64,000 nt of DNA from Dorea phocaeensis (lineage in GTDB: Bacteria; Bacillota; Clostridia; Lachnospirales; Lachnospiraceae): contig NZ_OEPZ01000005.1 of assembly GCF_900240315.1 (NCBI RefSeq), positions 1-64,000 of the forward strand, written 5' to 3'. Position 1 is the first letter of the stretch. Each line of letters starts with the position of its first letter. The notes beneath the pieces were generated by a model that was given only the letters and a program-made list of their open reading frames with translations, was not told the origin of the DNA and did no database searches. Below are positions 16,857 through 24,867 of this stretch, in pieces. Made by a program: the position numbers and the translations under genes.

Positions 16857-18197
16857 ATGAGGGAATTAACCGAATTGATTCGAGCGGATATGCGTCCGGC
16901 GCTTGGCGTGACGGAGCCGGGAGCGATTGCATTTGCAGTGGCAAGTGCGAAGAGCCATGTTGCGGGAGAAGTGAAAAAGGTCCATGTAGCATTGAATTCA
17001 GGAATGTATAAAAATGCATTTACATGTGGAATTCCAAATTCTTCCCATTTTGGAAATTTATATGCGGCAGCACTTGGCGCAGTGGCAGCAGATGCTAAGA
17101 AGGGATTAGAATCACTGGATGCAGTTACGCCAAAGGATGACGTGTTGGCGGAGCAGATGGTTGCAGATGGAAAGGTTGAGGTGGTTTTAGATCACATCGG
17201 ATCAGAGATCACGATTGATGCAAGGGTAGAGACCGAGACGGATAACTGTGTGGTCAGTATCCGTGGAAGTCATACAAATATTGTACAGATTGTGAAAAAC
17301 GGAATCTGCATCTGGCAGATGAAAGAAGATGCAAAAGAAGAGGAGAAAGAAGAGCCGGCGAAAGTCGCAGGAGCTTTTTCGGAAGCCGATTGTAAGGGAA
17401 CGGGCGCTGGTAGCGACACACCGGTCATTCACCGCTATACGTTGGCGCAGATTCTTTCTTATGTCCGGGAAGTTCCGGCAGAAGAAATAGCATTTATCGG
17501 GGATGCATTTACCATGAATCTGGAACTTTTGCAGGAAGGAATTCGTTCAAAGCGGACGACGATTACGCCGATGCTTTTAGAGGAAAATGGGCAGGAGCTG
17601 ATCTCAGAAAATGCACAAAGTACAGCACAGCTTCTTTGTAATGGAGCGATCGAGGCCAGGGTGTTGGGACTTAGCCGTCCGGCAATGAGTATTACAGGAA
17701 GTGGAGCTCACGGAATTATTGCGACGATGCCATTGTATGCATATGCGAAGGTGCATAAGGAGCGTGTGTCAGAAGAAGCTCTTCTTAGAGCCACGGCGCT
17801 TAGTTACTTGATTACGATGTATATAAAAGAGTATTCCGGGAAGCTTTCGGCATTTTGCGGCTGTGGAATTGCGGCGGGAACAGGAATGGCGTGCGGGCTT
17901 GCCTATTTGCAGGGCGCAGAGGAAGAGGCATTTACGAATGTAATTCAAAATATGGCGAGCGGCCTTACGGGGATGATTTGCGATGGCGGAAATCATGGAT
18001 GCGCAATGAAAGGTATTGTGGCGGTTGACGCAGCATTTCGAGCAGCGGATATGGCGAAAAAAGGCATTTGTATTGAACATATTCATGGGATTAATGGAAG
18101 GACACCGGAGGATACCATGCAATATATGGGAATGATTGCATCTCCGGGAATGGTAGAGACGGAAAAGACAATTGTAGAAATCATGGAACAGAAGTAG
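16857..18197 (+). CDS. L-cysteine desulfidase / UPF0597 family protein
   Basis: The chosen start is ATG 16857, behind GAAAGGGGATTGCA; the longer frame upstream is translated hairpin leader. The 446-residue protein matches the CyuA/YhaM (UPF0597) family, [4Fe-4S] enzymes that split L-cysteine to pyruvate, ammonia and sulfide and are related to serine dehydratase alpha subunits. The cluster cysteines are seen in AFCGCGIAAGTGMACG and MICDGGNHGCAMKG near the C-terminus. The N-terminus has the family start VTEPGAIAFAVA. An acidic insertion near residues 155-170 (EDAKEEEKEEP) is unusual. It is followed 13 bp later by sortase B. Confidence 0.85.
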   Translation: MRELTELIRADMRPALGVTEPGAIAFAVASAKSHVAGEVKKVHVALNSGMYKNAFTCGIPNSSHFGNLYAAALGAVAADAKKGLESLDAVTPKDDVLAEQMVADGKVEVVLDHIGSEITIDARVETETDNCVVSIRGSHTNIVQIVKNGICIWQMKEDAKEEEKEEPAKVAGAFSEADCKGTGAGSDTPVIHRYTLAQILSYVREVPAEEIAFIGDAFTMNLELLQEGIRSKRTTITPMLLEENGQELISENAQSTAQLLCNGAIEARVLGLSRPAMSITGSGAHGIIATMPLYAYAKVHKERVSEEALLRATALSYLITMYIKEYSGKLSAFCGCGIAAGTGMACGLAYLQGAEEEAFTNVIQNMASGLTGMICDGGNHGCAMKGIVAVDAAFRAADMAKKGICIEHIHGINGRTPEDTMQYMGMIASPGMVETEKTIVEIMEQK

Positions 18198-18209
18198 TGG
18201 GGAGTAGAT

Positions 18210-19478
18210 ATGAAGGAAGACGAGAAAATCAGAGATAAGAATAGAAGGGCACCACAAAGCGGGGGCGGAAGCAGGGAGGATGTGCCGCATAGAACCAGTA
18301 TTAAGGCGGCAAGAGAAGCGCAGCATAGCCATCGGCCAAAGACGACGCAGCCGGCAGGGGAAGCGAAGAAGGCTTCAAGACCAGCAGGAGAACGGGTAAA
18401 TCGCCCGGCAGGAGAGCGAGCAACTCGCCCGACAGGAGAACGAGCAAGTCGCCCGGCAGGAGAACGAGCAAGCCGCCCGACAGGAGAGCGGGCAACTCGA
18501 CCAGCTGCAAGAACGGCGGGTCAGACGGAAGAAGGAAGAACTACGAGACAGACGGCGGAGCAGAAAAACGAGGAAAGAAAACAGACGAGGATTCATCCGG
18601 AACGCGAGACGAAGTCAAGAAGTATTCATCAAAAAGCAGATTCCCATGGAAAAAAAGCGGAAAAGAAATCAGGAAAGAAATCGGGGAAAAAAGCGGATGA
18701 GAAAAAAGGAAAAAAGAAGAGCAATCTGATTTTTAATATTATCTTAGTTGTTGCAATTATTGTATTTTGCGTGTCAGCATTTCAGCTGTTTAATATCTTC
18801 AAAGGCTACCATGAGGGACGCAGTGAGTACGATAAAGTGCGAAAACTGGCAGTGACAACGGATAAGAAGAAAGCGGATAAAGAGACTGGTGATGGATTTC
18901 AGGTAAATTTTGAAGAGCTTTTAAAAATGAATCCGGATACGATCGGCTGGATTCGGTTTACGCCGGAACCGGCTCAGATTAATTATCCGATTGTACAGGG
19001 ACAGGATAACGAAAAGTATTTGAAGACGACCTTTACGGCAAATGAAAATACGCTGGGAGCTATTTTCTTGAATGTGGATAACATGTCCGATTATTCGGAT
19101 AAGAATAGTATTATATATGGACACCGTATGAAGGATGGGTCTATGTTCCGGCACTTACAGGATTATGATTCAAAGTCATTTTGGGAAAAGAATCCGTACT
19201 TCTATATTTATACATTGGATGGACGAAAGCTGACGTATCATATTTATTCGGTAGGTCAGGTGGAAGACACTTCGGATACTTATTTGACGTCATTTGAGTC
19301 GGAAGAAGCGTATCAGTCATTTTTGGATATGACGAAAGAGGTGGCTATATATGATACTGGCGTAGAGGTTACGACAGAAGATAAGATTGTGACGTTGTCA
19401 ACCTGTACCAGCGCCAGTGACGAGCATCGTTTTGTTGTGCGGGGAGTTCTGGAAAAAGAAGAGCAGGTGAAAAAGTAA
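18210..19478 (+). CDS. Class B sortase with cytoplasmic tandem-repeat tail
   Basis: A 422-residue membrane transpeptidase that anchors surface proteins to peptidoglycan. Residues 1-170 are a very basic cytoplasmic tail with six 8-residue repeats of the form (S/N/T)RP(A/T)GER(A/V) at 56-103, then Lys-rich runs. A single membrane helix spans about 172-194. The sortase B domain follows (about 235-415), with His305 in IIYGHRM, Cys399 in LSTCTSAS, and Arg407 as the likely catalytic residues. The tail is much longer than the usual ~10 residues. The two (V/P)KTGD proteins in this window are likely substrates (inference). Confidence 0.9.
   Translation: MKEDEKIRDKNRRAPQSGGGSREDVPHRTSIKAAREAQHSHRPKTTQPAGEAKKASRPAGERVNRPAGERATRPTGERASRPAGERASRPTGERATRPAARTAGQTEEGRTTRQTAEQKNEERKQTRIHPERETKSRSIHQKADSHGKKAEKKSGKKSGKKADEKKGKKKSNLIFNIILVVAIIVFCVSAFQLFNIFKGYHEGRSEYDKVRKLAVTTDKKKADKETGDGFQVNFEELLKMNPDTIGWIRFTPEPAQINYPIVQGQDNEKYLKTTFTANENTLGAIFLNVDNMSDYSDKNSIIYGHRMKDGSMFRHLQDYDSKSFWEKNPYFYIYTLDGRKLTYHIYSVGQVEDTSDTYLTSFESEEAYQSFLDMTKEVAIYDTGVEVTTEDKIVTLSTCTSASDEHRFVVRGVLEKEEQVKK
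18375..18518 (+). repeat. 24-bp tandem repeat within sortase gene (6 units)
   Basis: Six in-frame 24-bp units encode SRPAGERV, NRPAGERA, TRPTGERA, SRPAGERA, SRPTGERA and a degenerate TRPAARTA. The units are highly similar at DNA level, so copy number probably varies between strains. Confidence 0.85.
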
Positions 19479-19687
19479 TGAATCAATATAATTATGAAGT
19501 TGGAGATGTTGTTACGTTGAAAAAGCAGCATCCATGCGGAAGCAAAGAATGGGAAATCCTGCGTGTTGGAGCGGATTTTCGCTTGAAATGCAGAGGATGC
19601 GGACATCAAATTATGATTTCCCGCCGAATCGTAGAGAAAAATACAAAGGATTTAAAGAAAAAGCTTGAAACGGATGGAAGAGTATGA
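19478..19687 (+). CDS. DUF951 small zinc-finger-like protein
   Basis: The 69-residue protein (YEVGDVVTLKKQHPCGSKEW, then LKCRGCGHQIMISRR) matches DUF951, a short SH3-like/RNA-binding-looking family. It often lies beside rpsF in Firmicutes, as here. The CG and CRGCGH cysteines could hold a zinc. Its ATG overlaps the sortase stop (TAATG), so it is translationally coupled. Its 3' end contains the -35 box of the rpsF promoter. Confidence 0.85.
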   Translation: MNQYNYEVGDVVTLKKQHPCGSKEWEILRVGADFRLKCRGCGHQIMISRRIVEKNTKDLKKKLETDGRV

Positions 19688-19693
19688 TATTAT
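19665..19693 (+). promoter_or_regulatory. Promoter of rpsF-ssb-rpsR operon
   Basis: TTGAAA (19665-19670, inside the DUF951 gene) and TATTAT (19688-19693) are 17 bp apart. Confidence 0.65.
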
Positions 19694-19699
19694 ACTGAA

Positions 19700-19790
19700 T
19701 TGTGATACGATAAATTTGCTGTGTGTAAATGCAGTAAAATCCTTGCTCCCACATAAGTTGAGCGGGGGCCAAAAGACCAGAAGGAGGTGC
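19700..19790 (+). promoter_or_regulatory. Leader region of rpsF, possible S6:S18 autoregulatory site
   Basis: About 95 nt lie between the predicted promoter and the rpsF ribosome site (AGAAGGAGGTG). The segment GCTCCCACATAAGTTGAGC can form a stem-loop followed by GGGGGCC. rpsF leaders in many bacteria bind the S6:S18 heterodimer, so such a site is expected here. The exact motif was not confirmed. Confidence 0.35.
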
Positions 19791-19797
19791 AGACGAC

Positions 19798-20085
19798 ATG
19801 AACAAATATGAATTAGCTGTTGTTGTCAGTGCAAAAATCGAAGATGACGAGAGAGCTCAGGTTATCGAAAAAGTAAAGGCTTTAGTAGAGCGTTTCGGTG
19901 GCAAGATCTCTGATGTCGATGAATGGGGTAAGAAGAGATTAGCTTACGAGATTCAGAAGATGAAAGAAGCATATTACTATTTCATCCACTTCGAGTCTGA
20001 TGCTGAGACTCCAGGCGAAATCGAACAGAGAATTCGCATCATGGACAACGTGCTCAGATATTTATGCGTTAGACAGGAAGCATAA
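19798..20085 (+). CDS. rpsF: 30S ribosomal protein S6
   Basis: 95 residues, typical bacterial S6: NKYELAVVVSAKI at the start, DVDEWGKKRLAYEIQKMKEA and YYYFIHFES in the middle, and MDNVLRYLCVR at the end. S6 forms a heterodimer with S18 in the small-subunit platform. It is the first gene of the conserved rpsF-ssb-rpsR operon, and both partners are encoded here. The ribosome site AAGGAGGTG is ideal. Confidence 0.98.
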   Translation: MNKYELAVVVSAKIEDDERAQVIEKVKALVERFGGKISDVDEWGKKRLAYEIQKMKEAYYYFIHFESDAETPGEIEQRIRIMDNVLRYLCVRQEA

Positions 20086-20106
20086 GCAGGAAGAAGAGGT
20101 ATTTAT

Positions 20107-20553
20107 ATGAATAAAGTAATTTTGATGGGACGCTTAACAAGAGATCCTGAAGTGAGATATTCACAGGGAGAAAATCCTTTGGCGATTGCAAGATATACCC
20201 TGGCTGTTGACCGCAGATTTAAGCGTGATGGAGAGGCGAGTGCAGATTTTATTAACTGCGTGGCCTTTGGAAGACAGGCAGAACATGCTGAGAGATATTA
20301 TCGTCAGGGACTTCGCGTTACAATTTGCGGACGCATTCAGACGGGAAGCTATACGAACAAGGATGGCGTGAAGGTGTATACAACAGAAGTTGTTGTAGAA
20401 GAACAGGAATTCGCAGAGAGCAAAGCTGCGAGCGATGCCAATGTGGGAAGTTTCCATGCTGCTCCATCACCGGCACCAGCACCAGTATCTGACGCGGGTG
20501 ACGGCTTCATGAATATTCCAGATGGAATTGATGAAGAATTACCGTTCAACTAA
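20107..20553 (+). CDS. ssb: Single-stranded DNA-binding protein
   Basis: 148 residues. The OB fold starts MNKVILMGRLTRDPEVRYS and has TLAVDRRFKRDG, FINCVAFGRQAE and GRIQTGSYTNKDG. A Pro/Ala linker follows (about 118-130), and the acidic tail DGIDEELPFN recruits replication and repair partners. It lies between rpsF and rpsR as in most Firmicutes. Confidence 0.98.
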   Translation: MNKVILMGRLTRDPEVRYSQGENPLAIARYTLAVDRRFKRDGEASADFINCVAFGRQAEHAERYYRQGLRVTICGRIQTGSYTNKDGVKVYTTEVVVEEQEFAESKAASDANVGSFHAAPSPAPAPVSDAGDGFMNIPDGIDEELPFN

Positions 20554-20573
20554 GATTCAGGAGGTAAAGCAAG

Positions 20574-20840
20574 ATGGCTTACGATAAAGGAAATCGTCCA
20601 GAAGGCGGCTTCAAGAGAAGAGGCGGCGGACGCAGAAGAAAAAAAGTATGCGTATTCTGTGGAAAAGAGAATAACGAAATCGATTACAAGGATGTAGCAA
20701 AATTAAGAAAATACATCTCTGAAAGAGGAAAAATTCTTCCAAGAAGAATTACAGGAAACTGTGCAAAGCATCAGAGAGCATTGACAGTAGCAATTAAGAG
20801 AGCTCGTCACATTGCATTAATGCCATACGTACAGGACTAA
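20574..20840 (+). CDS. rpsR: 30S ribosomal protein S18
   Basis: 88 residues. A basic Gly/Arg start ([13 protein letters not shown]) precedes the S18 core: [35 protein letters not shown] and [10 protein letters not shown]. The CVFC pair is the C+ zinc-type variant. It is the last gene of the operon and is followed by a terminator. Confidence 0.98.
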   Translation: MAYDKGNRPEGGFKRRGGGRRRKKVCVFCGKENNEIDYKDVAKLRKYISERGKILPRRITGNCAKHQRALTVAIKRARHIALMPYVQD

Positions 20841-20861
20841 TATTGATACGAATGTGTATGT

Positions 20862-20894
20862 AAAACCGCCATTACTTATGTGATGGCGGTTTTT
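20862..20894 (+). terminator. Terminator of rpsF-ssb-rpsR
   Basis: An 8-bp GC-rich stem (ACCGCCAT, 20865-20872, with 20883-20890) is flanked by A and T runs. Confidence 0.9.
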
Positions 20895-20947
20895 CCGAAT
20901 TAGGAAAACGAATAAAAAGGTTTTAAGATAAAAGGAGGCGGAGAAAG

Positions 20948-21751
20948 ATGAAGTTGACAATACTGGGAACGGGAAATGCAACGGTATCAGAATGTTATAA
21001 TACTTGTTTTGCGTTGACGGATGAGGAGAAGAGATGTTTCCTGGTGGACGCAGGAGGCGGAAACCGGATTCTGAAAGTTTTGAGGGATACTGGAATTGAA
21101 CTGGGAGAGATTCACGATCTTTTTGTGACCCACGAACACATTGATCATGTGTTGGGAGTGATCTGGCTGATTCGTATGATTGGACAGCGGATGAACCAGG
21201 GGAAATATGACGGGGATTTACGAATTTATTGTCATAAAGAATTGGCTGAGAAGATTCAGACAATTGCGAACCTGACCATTCAGCAAAAGGTCTGTAAACA
21301 CATGGGGGAAAGAATTCAGTTTGATGTAGTGGAAAATGGGGATAAACGCGAAATCCTTGGAAAAACCGTGACATTTTTTGATATCATGTCCACAAAAGCA
21401 AAGCAGTTTGGCTTTACTATGACGGTGGAAAATGGGGATAAGTTTACCTGTGTGGGAGATGAACCATACAATGAAGCGAATTATGAATACGTGAAAGGAA
21501 GCACCTGGCTTCTCCATGAAGCATTCTGCCTGTTTGATGAGGCAGATAAATTTAAGCCTTACGAAAAGCATCATAGTACGGTAAAAGAAGCCTGCCAATT
21601 GGCAGAAGAACTGGGCGTTCCGAATCTTCTGCTATATCATACGGAAGAGACACATCTGAGCGAGAGAAAGAAATTGTATACAGAAGAGGGTAGAAGATAC
21701 TACCATGGTAATCTATATGTGCCGGATGATCTGGAAGTGTTTGAATTGTAG
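20948..21751 (+). CDS. MBL-fold metallohydrolase (RNase Z-like)
   Basis: This 267-residue cytoplasmic protein has a metallo-beta-lactamase fold. The metal motif THEHIDHVLG is near residue 60-69, and later ligands lie in VGDEPYNEANYEY, WLLHEAFCLF and KHHSTVKEA. The start KLTILGTGNATVSECYNTC resembles the RNase Z / YycJ-like branch. It is likely a phosphodiesterase or arylsulfatase-type hydrolase, and the substrate is unknown. An AAAGGAGGCGGAG site precedes the start. A palindromic repeat separates it from the converging GH112 gene. Confidence 0.85.
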   Translation: MKLTILGTGNATVSECYNTCFALTDEEKRCFLVDAGGGNRILKVLRDTGIELGEIHDLFVTHEHIDHVLGVIWLIRMIGQRMNQGKYDGDLRIYCHKELAEKIQTIANLTIQQKVCKHMGERIQFDVVENGDKREILGKTVTFFDIMSTKAKQFGFTMTVENGDKFTCVGDEPYNEANYEYVKGSTWLLHEAFCLFDEADKFKPYEKHHSTVKEACQLAEELGVPNLLLYHTEETHLSERKKLYTEEGRRYYHGNLYVPDDLEVFEL

Positions 21752-21758
21752 GAAAAAT

Positions 21759-21804
21759 GTCAACGGGGACGGAGTTTTTTGAAAAAAACTCCGTCCCCGT
21801 TGAC
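21759..21804. repeat. Dispersed palindromic repeat, copy 3 (palindrome only)
   Basis: A perfect 22-bp arm pair (21759-21780 with 21783-21804) with core CGGGGACGGAG, T6 and its complement. It sits between two converging genes, three bases from the GH112 stop, and should terminate transcription both ways. Confidence 0.9.
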
Positions 21805-21807
21805 GTA

Positions 21808-23964
21808 TTACCGCCACAAAATTTCGCAAGGTTCCAGCGTAATGCTTTCGCAATTTCCGTCGCCATCGTAGAAGTTTGTGGTCTGTGTTTCATTTGAGTT
21901 ATTTAAGATTGCATATTTTCCACTCTCTGGATATGCATTTACTTCGCAATTTAAGTTATCGGCATACCAGATGTGGTACTGGTCTTCTTTTCCTGCTGCG
22001 TAGAACATTGCACGCATCAGGAGGCGAGTGTTCTCGTAACTGTAAGGAAGACCGGAGATGTAAACGCCGCGTCCTTTGCCATAGCGGTTGGATGCCATAT
22101 GTACTTCGTTGTTAGAGTATTCGATAATTTCAGTATTAGCGCTCAGAGCATAAATGTCGTGCTTGCTTTCGCCAAAATCAAAGTCGGAGATCCGATCTTC
22201 GGTAATAAAATGAGCGTCTAAAGCTGTCTTAAAGTATTTGTCGGTAGACAATGTGAAGCCAAGTTCCTTGTCCACACCCATAATATCAGCAAGCTGGAAG
22301 AAACGGCCGCCGTGGTGAACTGCGGTTGGATCGCCAACGCCCAGGAAACCGCCGCCGTTATATACCCATTCACGAATTGTGGTGGTGAGTTTTTCATCCA
22401 GCCACTCTTCGCCGCCGGAGAATGCGGTTCCGGCGTCACCGGCATTGATGATGACATCGATGTCGGCAGGAACTCCATTTTCCCGGATATCATCAAAGCT
22501 TAAGAATTGTACGTCAACAGCCGCACCGCTTAGAGATTCTAGAATACCAAAGTAGGAGTAAGTCTGTTTGTACCACAGCGCGTGAGCAACCATGTACGGC
22601 TGCCAGGAGCGGATCTTGCCCCAGGAGTTTAAGATGCCAACTTTCAGTCCGCAGTAAGGTTTCTTTCCCTTTACATTATCGTAAATCAGGCGGAATTCAT
22701 CGGTAACCTTTTCGATATAATCCACGAATTTCGGGAATTTATAAGCGAGGCTTAAGTATCCGCCGTAACCGATCCGGTCTACCGGATTTCTCATCAGTGC
22801 ACGTCTTGCGCTGAGCCAGTTATCCACGGCTTCGATGCAAGGATCGTTTCCTTCATAGAAAGTATCCGGGAAGAAGTATGGAAGGAAGCGTCCTTCGGTA
22901 TATTTTACGCCAGGAATGTCGGAGATGAGACGTAAGGTCGCACCGCCACCTACGCTTCCAACGACAGCGTCCAAACCAATGCTTTCAAAATATGGCCCAT
23001 ATGGTTCGGTTCCGATCCAGTTGTCACCTAAGAACATCATCGCTTCTCTTCCGGCCTCGTGGGTCAAGTCTACCAGCTCTTTTGCTTTTGTGGCAACGAA
23101 TCTTTGGATGAAATCCATATAGTCGCGATATGCTTTGGTCGGTACGCGGAAGGTGGAGTTGTAATAGCCGTTGTCCACAATGTCCTCTGGTCTTAATGCA
23201 TAACCGTATTCTTCTTCAAATTCTTCCAGTGCTTTAATGGAAACCGTTGCGCCGTATCCGAACCAGTCTACAAATTTTTCTTTGGCATCTGCGTTGAATA
23301 CCAAAGTAAAATGATAGAAAAATGTAGTGAAACGAACCACGTCGGTAGATGGGTTATCGATCAGCCACTGTTTCAGGTAGTCCTTTGCGAAGGCACCGGA
23401 ATTAGGCTGGCGCACATCAAAAGGAATTTCATGCGGCTTATCGCCCCAGTCATTGGTGATGTGGTTATACATCTGTGTTGGATCCCAGATCGCATACACG
23501 AAGAAGGATACTGTATATTCGTGGAATGGTTTTGCGTTCTTAATGGTAACCAGATCATTTTCCTGATCTACTTCCCAGTCAGAAGCAGGTACGACACCTC
23601 CTGTGGTGCGGTCGATGATTTCCCACCATTTTTTTGGATCGTGAACGTAGTCGGCAACAACCTGCTCGCGGTAATATCCATCCAGAAAGTCGATGGAGAG
23701 CGTGTCGCCGGTGGCCAGATTGTGCTTGGACATTAAAAGCATTTGCTGGCATTCGTCCATGTGCTGCTTAGCAAATTCGTTGTGTCCCCTTGCAACGAAA
23801 TAAGTCGTATATATTTTGGCGTCTAAAGACTTGATGTCGTCGTCCAGTTTGGTTCCGTCACTGTCACGCAGAGCATCGGCGCCCCAACGGTCAAGCATCT
23901 CCTTTGTTTCTTCTAAAAAGTTAGATTCACTTGGTAATGTAACCCGTCCTTTTGTCTTTGACAT
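21808..23964 (-). CDS. GH112 galacto-N-biose / lacto-N-biose phosphorylase
   Basis: The chosen start is ATG 23964-23962 (MSKTKGRVTLP) after AAGGAGGAAAATT; the 71-codon upstream extension lacks a site and overlaps the promoter. The 718-residue protein is full length for GH112 (EC 2.4.1.211). The family phosphorolyses Gal-beta-1,3-GalNAc and/or Gal-beta-1,3-GlcNAc to Gal-1-phosphate and HexNAc. The general acid is Asp314 in FLGDNWIGTEPYG, equivalent to Asp313 of the Bifidobacterium enzyme. There is no signal peptide, so it is cytoplasmic and depends on the importer encoded downstream. It is divergent from the CBM9-like/nagB pair. GNB versus LNB preference cannot be read safely. Confidence 0.95.
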   Translation of the reverse strand: MSKTKGRVTLPSESNFLEETKEMLDRWGADALRDSDGTKLDDDIKSLDAKIYTTYFVARGHNEFAKQHMDECQQMLLMSKHNLATGDTLSIDFLDGYYREQVVADYVHDPKKWWEIIDRTTGGVVPASDWEVDQENDLVTIKNAKPFHEYTVSFFVYAIWDPTQMYNHITNDWGDKPHEIPFDVRQPNSGAFAKDYLKQWLIDNPSTDVVRFTTFFYHFTLVFNADAKEKFVDWFGYGATVSIKALEEFEEEYGYALRPEDIVDNGYYNSTFRVPTKAYRDYMDFIQRFVATKAKELVDLTHEAGREAMMFLGDNWIGTEPYGPYFESIGLDAVVGSVGGGATLRLISDIPGVKYTEGRFLPYFFPDTFYEGNDPCIEAVDNWLSARRALMRNPVDRIGYGGYLSLAYKFPKFVDYIEKVTDEFRLIYDNVKGKKPYCGLKVGILNSWGKIRSWQPYMVAHALWYKQTYSYFGILESLSGAAVDVQFLSFDDIRENGVPADIDVIINAGDAGTAFSGGEEWLDEKLTTTIREWVYNGGGFLGVGDPTAVHHGGRFFQLADIMGVDKELGFTLSTDKYFKTALDAHFITEDRISDFDFGESKHDIYALSANTEIIEYSNNEVHMASNRYGKGRGVYISGLPYSYENTRLLMRAMFYAAGKEDQYHIWYADNLNCEVNAYPESGKYAILNNSNETQTTNFYDGDGNCESITLEPCEILWR

Positions 23965-24022
23965 AATTTTCCTCCTTGTCTTCTGACAGCCGTCTGTGGG
24001 CTGCGGTAATATGACTAACAAA

Positions 24023-24051
24023 AGTATAGGGGATAATGAATAGGATTTCAA
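24023..24051 (-). promoter_or_regulatory. Promoter of GH112 gene
   Basis: On the minus strand TTGAAA (24051-24046) and TATACT (24028-24023) are 17 bp apart, giving an mRNA leader of about 50 nt. Confidence 0.75.
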
Positions 24052-24127
24052 TAGCACAATTGTCGACTTTTTTTGTACATTGTAAAATACATTTGATTTT
24101 CGTAAATAATTTTGGACAACCTTGTTT

Positions 24128-24156
24128 TTGGTTGGGGGATTTGGTAGTATTATAAT
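24128..24156 (+). promoter_or_regulatory. Promoter of CBM9-like/nagB transcript
   Basis: TTGGTT (24128-24133) and a consensus TATAAT (24151-24156) are 17 bp apart. The divergent GH112 promoter lies about 75 bp away, so one regulator could serve both. Confidence 0.7.
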
Positions 24157-24201
24157 TAAGAAAGGTTGCAGTGTCATGGAGTCAAAAGAGAAAGGGAGAT
24201 T

Positions 24202-24837
24202 ATGATGGCAGCGTCTATAAAAGTAGAAACAATCAGGAGTCGGGAGGAATTAGAAGAGGTGACCCCGTTTCAGGTGGATAACTTGCTTTGGGGAACAAAG
24301 AAGATTCCGAAGACTTATGGATATCTTGGGTTCGTGCCGAATGATGGCTTTTATTTGAAAATGATCTGTGAAGAGGCAGATCCTCTTCGTACGTATACGA
24401 AAGACCAGGATCCGGTTTATCAGGATAGCGCGATGGAAGCGTTTTTCTTGTTTGAATCGGGCAAAGAACGGCTGCCGAAGCCTACCTATCTTAATTTTGA
24501 GGCAAATGCCAATGGTGCGCTGATTGCGGAGTACGGAACAGAGCGGACTTACCGAACTCGCTTTGGGAAGGAAACGAGGAGAGCGTTTGAATGTACGGCT
24601 TTGATGGAGGAAGGGAAGTGGAGTGTTTCACTTCGGGCGCCGATTACGGCGCTGGAAGAAGTCTATGGCTCGCTTTCCCTGGGAGTTGGCAGCACATTTT
24701 TCTGCAACTTTTATAAATTGTCCGAGACGGCAGCTGTGGAACATTATGCAGCGTATGCGCTGATTCCGACGAAGATTCCAAGTTTTCATGTGCCGGAATA
24801 TTTTGCGGAAGCAGAGATTGTGGAAGGACGAAAATAA
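24202..24837 (+). CDS. CBM9/DOMON-like carbohydrate-binding domain protein
   Basis: The ATG 24202 start follows AAAGGGAGATT; an ATG three bases on is equally possible. The 211 residues form one beta-sandwich domain of the carbohydrate-binding family 9-like type (YLGFVPNDGFYLKMICEE, QDSAMEAFFLFES, LNFEANANGALIAEYG, GKWSVSLRAPITALEEVYG). Such domains usually belong to secreted glycosidases. This one stands alone, has no signal peptide, and lies between the GH112 and nagB genes. A cytoplasmic sugar-sensing or binding role in the GNB/LNB pathway is inference. Confidence 0.7.
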   Translation: MMAASIKVETIRSREELEEVTPFQVDNLLWGTKKIPKTYGYLGFVPNDGFYLKMICEEADPLRTYTKDQDPVYQDSAMEAFFLFESGKERLPKPTYLNFEANANGALIAEYGTERTYRTRFGKETRRAFECTALMEEGKWSVSLRAPITALEEVYGSLSLGVGSTFFCNFYKLSETAAVEHYAAYALIPTKIPSFHVPEYFAEAEIVEGRK

Positions 24838-24867
24838 GGCGGAGACGCCATGAGGAGGAATGAATCA

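Noticed and set aside
18375-18518. CRISPR array in the sortase gene
   Set aside because: The repeats are contiguous, in frame and code for octapeptides, with no spacers.
23965-24177. 71-codon N-terminal extension of the GH112 phosphorylase
   Set aside because: It has no ribosome site, spans both divergent promoters, and the family start is MSKTKGRVTLP at 23964.
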